Source: Boothiomyces macroporosus (Eukaryota > Chytridiomycota > Chytridiomycetes > Rhizophydiales > Terramycetaceae). Taken from it: DNA of 64,000 bases. The notes under the pieces were generated by a model. That model ran no database searches, was not told the origin of the DNA, and saw only the letters and a program-made list of their open reading frames with translations. Made by a program: the position numbers and the translations under genes. Numbering within the stretch: position 1 is the first letter of the stretch; every line of letters begins with the position of its first letter. The DNA is taken from contig JADGKB010000024.1 of assembly GCA_027604185.1 (NCBI GenBank), positions 1 through 64,000 of the forward strand, written 5' to 3'. This document shows positions 59,101 through 64,000 of the stretch, one piece after another.

Positions 59101-60589
59101 AATGTCAAATCTCTGTACAAATGGTTTGTCTAAGATAAAAATTTACCTACCGCTTTCATATTTTGTCAATGTTGAATACCCCAACATTACGAATTGCTCG
59201 ATTTCGTTTGCAATTTCCAAAGAAGGGTCATTCTTATTTGAATTGAACTTTTCCATAAATTTTGCTAGTGATCCCTTTTCTTCGGGAGGTTTATTGATTT
59301 CGAGGGTCAATTTATATTCCAAAATCATAACCAAGGGAATCAATTCATTGTGATATCTCTCTAAAGTCAAATTCCCATCAAAGATTAAATCAGATTGATC
59401 ACTGTCAGAGTCCTTGGTTAGAAATAACGAACTGAAGGATACAATGTGATAATTAATGGAGGACTGACAAATTCATAAGAATTGTGGAAGCCAATATGCA
59501 ATCTCCTCTCGCTAACAATAGGATTTTTCAAATTGCCGTCAGAATCAAATACCATTTCATTCGAATGAGCATCATAGTAAACATCTCTGAAGTTTGAAAG
59601 CAATTGGTCCTCAAATGCCTTTAACCCGTGTTCAAAAGTCAACTTCATCTATCTTAGAAGTAATTACATTTGAAATGTTAACTTTTGATTGCATTTCTAG
59701 TGCAATTCCTTTGACGGTACACCTTTTTACGCCTGGAACGATACTGCTTGATGCTAGAAATGTATTTTCTTTCCAGAGTCTATGTTTCTGTCTGATATCA
59801 GGTCTTTCAATCAAGTAATATTTCAATGATGTTCCTGGGCATATTGTCATTGCTGAGTAACCAGATAGCGAATCGAGTAAGGTGTGAGATATAAAAGGTA
59901 ATATCCTTGGCGTACCAATAAATAGCGGCGCACTCTGATTAAAAGATTTTTACGTTTTGTGATCGTTTCCATGAAAATCTTCAGTACTGCTGTCTTTAGA
60001 GCTATTTATCCCCCCTCGTTTATGATTAAACAAATAGATTATAGTCCATCCTCCAGATAAATCCTCATTCTCTTCTGACCCTTCAACTCTAAAACTGGTT
60101 TCAAACACCGCGACAATGTGTCTACTAGCAGAATGAGTATGAAAGTAAATGCACTGAGTTAATATAGAGCACCTGATCGCGTAACTCTAGATTCAGTTTA
60201 TTTCCTATCAGCATTGCTCTTTGATTATCTATTCCATCCGCATTTTTAGTATCTTTTCCTTTTATCTTTTTGATCAATGGAATAGGTTTTTCTGACTTCC
60301 ATGTTTTGCCAAAAAAGGTACCAGATTCAATATCAAACAGTGAAACAGAGAGCATACATCGGATAGATGCGTTTGTCCTTGAAGCTTTGTAGAGTATTTT
60401 TTGTGGCACAGGTATTCCTTGGATCGAATCAAAAACAATCTGAAATGTTTGACTGGTGGGGTTATCTGTATTCTTTAGTGTTTTGAAATTAGCTTTGTAT
60501 TCACCATGATTGATTATTGTCAGTGGTAATACGTTGGAGTTTTGTAGCAGTCGTTGATGCCATTGCTGAGTATCCGTGTTTGCCAACAT
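56190..60589 (-). CDS. NPHP4: Nephrocystin-4 (NPHP4), ciliary transition zone
   Basis: Exons (transcript order) 60589-60173, 60153-59954, 59932-59668, 59648-59433, 59412-59151, 59129-58269, 58248-58001, 57980-57852, 57831-57440, 57418-56589, 56568-56456 and 56432-56190 join to 1391 residues (human 1426). Introns are 19 to 23 nt. The match extends along the whole protein: LFDIESGTFFGKTWK, PLFIGTPRILPFI, VSFSFQFYTFPCF, VFVDLWDADSKFYLG, KRVDVNCIYGQ and the C-terminal GGETQYIGLKFLP. NPHP4 sits at the transition zone gate of cilia. The intron at 59933 ends in GAG. TTTTTTTCGCGTC lies directly before the start codon. Confidence 0.95.
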
Positions 60590-60884
60590 GACGCGAAAAA
60601 AACCAATAGGAAAATATACAAATAAATCCTAATTATATACATATTAATCTTTAGTTATCAATGCTTTTCAATAGGAAATTTAATTGAATCCGTAATCTCA
60701 ATTTTCTTTGCCAAGCCACAAGGGTATAACTTAAAAAAGAAGGCTGACGAATTTCGAAAAAAGAAATCTTTGGTTTCGCCAACAGTGCTTTTAGAATTTC
60801 TTTTCAAACATTATAAAGCTGTCAAAACCAATCAATAACTTAGTGTGCAATCTTAAAACACACCCAACGAAATTAAAATAACAT

Positions 60885-61273
60885 ATGCCCGCCTTGATTC
60901 CTACAGTACTGGAATCTGTTGATGATGCTGAACCAATAGCAGTTTGCACAATCTATTCACCACCGCTTACCCACATGTTTTACTTCACGGTAACTATTAC
61001 TAATCTAGACGGGTAGTAAAAGAGGGTGGTTGGGGTAGCACCTCTAGTGAAGGCCTCATCTGGGGTCCCAGAGGTGAAGGTTTGAATCCCACCTTTGGTT
61101 ATGATGCAGCAAAAGCTTTTCTATTGTCTGTATCTTTGAATAATTTAAAGATCTCTCCTAATGCCGATTTGGGATGTATCTATGTTGCTTCAAGACATGT
61201 TCCTCTCTTTGTTTTTAACTCTACCATTTTTATTCAGTTTGTGGATATCCATGAAATAGCTGTCCGGGATTAG
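60885..61273 (+). CDS. Small hypothetical protein with a 20-nt internal exon
   Basis: Model 60885-60989, 61009-61028 and 61048-61273 gives 116 residues. Both introns would be 19 nt (GTAACTATTACTAATCTAG and GTTGGGGTAGCACCTCTAG). The frame closes only if both are removed, leaving a 20-nt exon between them. The second intron lacks the usual CTAAY. The product begins MPALIPTVLESVDDAEP and later reads GLIWGPRGEGLNPTFGYDAAKAF; no family is recognised. The alternative is that the region is not coding. Confidence 0.35.
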
Positions 61274-61463
61274 TACTTTTGAATTAATCTAGTATTGTAA
61301 TGCTTCTAAATCTAGCGGAAGAAATGCAGTGTGATTGCGTAGTTGGGGTTCCTTCTAGTTTGCAGGCTTGCTGCATGTCGTTGATCTCGATGGGGTTTGA
61401 ACCCGCAACCATTTTCCAAAGTGAATCACTTTTATTTTTTGGGTTCAAAATCTAGAATAAAGA

Positions 61464-61798
61464 ATGGTAGTAAAACGTTTACCAACAGCACACTATATTC
61501 CTAACGCAGCTGAGTAATGATGAAGTGACCAAGTATTGGAATGAGTACGAAAACAAAGATCAAGCAATCAAAGGTCAACAGCGCTAATGTAGATATTGTG
61601 GGAATGTTTGAAAATTACAATTTCCAGCTACACCCAAAGAATGCTCAGGTTCAGTACACACTGGAGGACTTTGAAAAGTACTTTGATAACATTAAAGATA
61701 TTGGATTATTAGTGTTGGATTCAAATTCCGGAACTTATCTGCCGATATCAAGAAATACAATTAAAAAGATGGTTGGTGGATCTAATTGTAGGCTCTAG
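61464..61798 (+). CDS. Small hypothetical protein with an ATG-only first exon
   Basis: Exons 61464-61466 (the ATG alone), 61489-61573 and 61593-61798 encode 97 residues; introns are 22 and 19 nt. The second intron GTCAACAGCGCTAATGTAG is convincing and joins DQAIKD to IVGMFENYNF. The product is polar, with a C-terminal part reading KDIGLLVLDSNSGTYLPIS. No family is recognised. The first exon model is the only one that opens the frame, but a longer unspliced 5' end in another frame exists. Confidence 0.5.
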
Positions 61799-61854
61799 AC
61801 TATCTGGCAAACACCAATTGAAATAAACAAGAATTTTTTTTCAAATTAGAAAAA

Positions 61855-62097
61855 ATGTCTTTAAAACTCGTTCAGAAAACACTAACAGAAAAGCCAAAAG
61901 AAACAGAAAAGAAAAAAGTATTTAAAAGGGGAGCATTCAAATCAATCCAAAAGAAGAAACAGAAAAGACGGGAAGCAGTTCCAGAAATAAAGGAAACTGA
62001 ACCACAAAATATCCTGCAAAAGAACATAGAAACTCTGCTTCAATTAAAGAAAACTGAAAAAGAAAAACAAGTTGCCAAATTAGCTGTAAAGGAATAA
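61855..62097 (+). CDS. Small lysine-rich protein
   Basis: A single exon of 80 residues with about 30 percent Lys (KKKVFKRGAFKSIQKKKQKRR) and a C-terminal amphipathic helix. The composition suggests a nucleolar or RNA-binding factor but no family is recognised. A T-tract/CAAA/A-tract element like those of the divergent spacers precedes the ATG. It ends 4 bp from the convergent stop of Met22. Confidence 0.55.
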   Translation: MSLKLVQKTLTEKPKETEKKKVFKRGAFKSIQKKKQKRREAVPEIKETEPQNILQKNIETLLQLKKTEKEKQVAKLAVKE

Positions 62098-62101
62098 ACC
62101 A

Positions 62102-63132
62102 TTATTTATGCAATACTTGCTTGACAGCATTCAATACTTGGTCATGAATCTTTCCATTGGTCGCAATAATCCCTCTATTGCTCTTTAATGTTCTTCCTTG
62201 AGAGAAATCCAACTCTTTTCCATCAATATCAGTTACTTTGCCACCAGCTTCACTCACCATCAATGATCCACCAGCATCTACATTAGTAATAATTACGATC
62301 CCAGATCTTTTCTTGGTAATCAGCCCTAGTTGGTATTCTAAGATATATTCCAGCATCGCCTCTGGCAATAACGGCGTATTTGCATTGAGAATCCATTCTG
62401 ATTGGTTTGTTTTTGATATTTAGTAGCTCTGCAATTTTAAACGTATCTGATTGATTGGAGTGAGCAGCTTCTACTGATTCGCAAAAGCTGGTATCACTTG
62501 GAGATTCAGCATCAGCAACTTTAACTCTAGTTTCTTTGCTGTCTTCAAATGATCGCTATGTTAGAATCATTTACTTCAAACACACCTTGGTGCTTTACGG
62601 CAACCATTAATGACCCTCGTTGTGAATTTGGGTCATTGATATTTCTTGGCAAGTTAGGGCATCCTTGAATAGCTACTTTAACTTCTCCGTTAACAATCAG
62701 CGATAAACAAACAGCAAACTGTTCTCCTCGCAAGAATCCTTTTGTTCCATCAATAGGATCTAATGTCCAGAATCTTCCTTGTGGACCTCCTTTGTAATTT
62801 CCTAGATCGATCGCATCCAGAATTTGCTTGGTTGATAATGGGGTTTCCACTACTGAATTCGTCAATTCAACCACTTTATCACATAGCGATTGATTTTCCC
62901 TCAAATCCTTGGAATCCTCTTCGCCGACTATCGGATCATTTGGAAATGCTTGATGAATAATGTGGTTAACCACAGCTTGAGCTCCGAAATCCGCAACAGT
63001 TACTGGTGAGGCATCTTCTTTAACCAGCGTCTGGGATTTGACCAATTTATTAAATACCGCCTGGCACAATTTACTGGCTTTGATTACGGCTTCAATTCCT
63101 TTTGCTCTTTCACCAGCGTATAATTTCAACAT
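62102..63132 (-). CDS. MET22: 3'(2'),5'-bisphosphate nucleotidase (Met22/Hal2)
   Basis: Exons (transcript order) 63132-62575, 62555-62297 and 62277-62102 encode 330 residues; both introns are 19 nt. The enzyme removes the 3'-phosphate from PAP, the by-product of sulfate activation, and is the sodium and lithium-sensitive target of salt stress. Metal-binding motifs are present: PIVGEEDS, DPIDGTKGFLRGEQFAV and EKIWDHAGGSLMVSEAGG. SPVTVADFGAQAVV gives the N-terminal substrate region. The start is 43 bp from the end of the next gene on the same strand. Confidence 0.95.
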
Positions 63133-63175
63133 GGAAAAATTTAGAGAGATGAAAATCAATTTAAAAAAAATAATA

Positions 63176-64000
63176 TTAAATAACAAAACCCCAAACTTCA
63201 AGAGTAGCAATATTGTATTCGGTTGAGCTTGATAGCATTTCATTGTTGAATGTCTCGCATTTTTCAGAGTGTCCGTTATTTAGTTCATCGTCGATCCACA
63301 ATCCAAACTTTCCATGGCTATATCAGCAAAACTTACCCGCCTCCAAAGGCAATACAATGTGCTTCAGATAATACGTAGTAATCATTCTTTCCAGTCGCGT
63401 GGTACACTTGAATGTCTTCTCCCTGCATCTTCCAAAGGAAACTGGATTAGTAAATGGTACCTGCTACCATTCCCATAGTATCCTGGCTGTATATGTAATT
63501 CTTCAGAGGAAAAAGCACCGAATAACTGTCCATTTGTGTCTTTAATTACTACCAAACAAGGGCCCTTTTCTGCGGTATTGTGATATAAAGTATGAATGCT
63601 GATTCCATGATTTTCCAGTGAATATAATAATGTGACATTGGAAGCTTCTTGCAGTATAGGAGGCAAGTGGTGGTGTAACTAGCATAAACTATTAATTGCC
63701 TTTTTGAGAATATCCAAACTAAAGCTAGGCTTCTCATACTCTATTACTTCTTGATGGGTAGGTATATATACATTCTGCTGAGTATAATCTTCGTGTAAAA
63801 CTTCTGGAAAGTCAAATTCTTCCAATTCGGAAGCATCGAATAAAACCAGTTTTTTTGATTCTGGCTCTTCAATATTTGGGACTCGTTAATATCTATTTAC
63901 CTGCTTCAGGAGGCGTCTGTACAACTGGTGATGTTTCTGGCGAACCAACAGGACTTGTTGAAAGACCAGCCAAGTCATATATAAATGAAAGAAAGTTTTC
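63176..64000 (-). CDS. TLDc domain protein (OXR1/NCOA7/Restriction of telomere capping-like), partial
   Basis: Exons (transcript order) at least 64000-63901, 63881-63700, 63678-63461, 63441-63337 and 63317-63176; the 5' end lies outside the window. The TLDc domain is clear: LPPILQEASNVTLLYSLEN, LVVIKDTNGQLFGAFSSE, YYGNGSSFLWKM, VYHATGKNDYYV, CIAFGGG, FGLWIDDELNNGHSEKCETF and the final ATLEVWGFVI. TLDc proteins act in oxidative-stress resistance and bind V-ATPase. Introns are 19 nt except 63679-63699, where a 21-nt GC-AG intron is needed to remove an in-frame TAG. The first visible intron ends in GAG. Confidence 0.88.
63679..63699 (-). other. Putative 21-nt GC-AG intron in the TLDc gene
   Basis: The minus strand reads AAG then GCAATTAATAG and TTTATGCTAG before the next codon TTA. 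Removal keeps frame and deletes a TAG that otherwise interrupts the TLDc coding sequence. No GT donor in the region gives the right frame. Confidence 0.6.

Noticed and set aside
61022..61092. tRNA-like segment with a GGTTTGAATCC box and pairing GAGGGTG/CACCTTT
   Set aside because: The T-stem has mismatches, the D and anticodon arms do not fold in standard lengths, and the frame through it is open if two 19-nt introns are removed.
61333..61412. Second tRNA-like segment with GGTTTGAACCC and near-pairing ends
   Set aside because: No consistent anticodon arm or T-stem on either strand; coincidence or a degraded copy is more likely.

Overview
The window is 64 kb of nuclear DNA from a very compact eukaryote, roughly 60 percent A+T. 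It uses the standard genetic code (TAA, TAG and TGA all end genes) and carries about 43 protein-coding genes on both strands. Its most distinctive property is intron size. Nearly every gene is broken by introns of 19 to 23 nt. I reconstructed about 140 introns by restoring family alignments and reading frame, and only two are clearly longer: the 50 and 51 nt first introns of two eEF1B-gamma paralogues. Typical introns run GTAA...CTAAY-N(3-6)-AG, so branch-point motif and acceptor form one short unit. Acceptors are TAG or CAG, often AAG, sometimes GAG. One OTU gene needs two introns ending in TG and one TLDc gene needs a GC-AG intron.

The gene set points to a flagellated opisthokont on the fungal side (chytrid, rozellid or aphelid grade); this is inference. 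Fungal-type signals are an Rtt109-like histone acetyltransferase, a CRT10-like WD protein, a CSC1-type channel, Gna1, Met22/Hal2 and a Ldb17/SPIN90-like protein. Flagellar or centriolar signals are NPHP4, TMEM138, a SAXO-like protein, centrin and an LRR-IQ protein.

Layout. 0-12 kb: NAPE-PLD-like enzyme, acyl-CoA-binding protein, METTL25-like methyltransferase, DHX37/Ecm16 helicase, tandem eEF1B-gamma genes, Gna1, SPIN90-like protein, VPS60/CHMP5. 12-24 kb: LisH-CTLH protein, SMC4, centrin, SAXO-like protein, EED-like PRC2 subunit, CDC14, SAP30BP, PRKRIP1, ABHD10-like hydrolase. 24-36 kb: a 1805-residue coiled-coil/LRR/IQ protein, a four-helix membrane protein, cysteine dioxygenase, INCENP, a WxEV-repeat protein and a coiled-coil protein. 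36-48 kb: copper ATPase with a cysteine-rich leader, CHTOP-like adaptor, CRT10-like protein, TMEM138, bystin, Rtt109-like, NDR kinase, an N-myristoylation-motif protein. 48-64 kb: mitochondrial uL13, CDC27/APC3, OTU protease, CSC1/TMEM63, F-BAR/SH3 protein, NPHP4, three small unknowns, Met22 and the 3' part of a TLDc protein.

Functionally the window mixes chromosome segregation and cell-cycle exit (SMC4, INCENP, CDC14, CDC27, NDR kinase), ribosome biogenesis (DHX37, bystin), splicing and export (SAP30BP, PRKRIP1, CHTOP), chromatin (EED, Rtt109) and the flagellum. Packing is extreme. Convergent stop codons lie 4-10 bp apart, and six divergent pairs have start codons only 16-28 bp apart, with related T-tract/A-tract spacers. 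No mobile element, CRISPR array, rRNA or convincing tRNA was seen.
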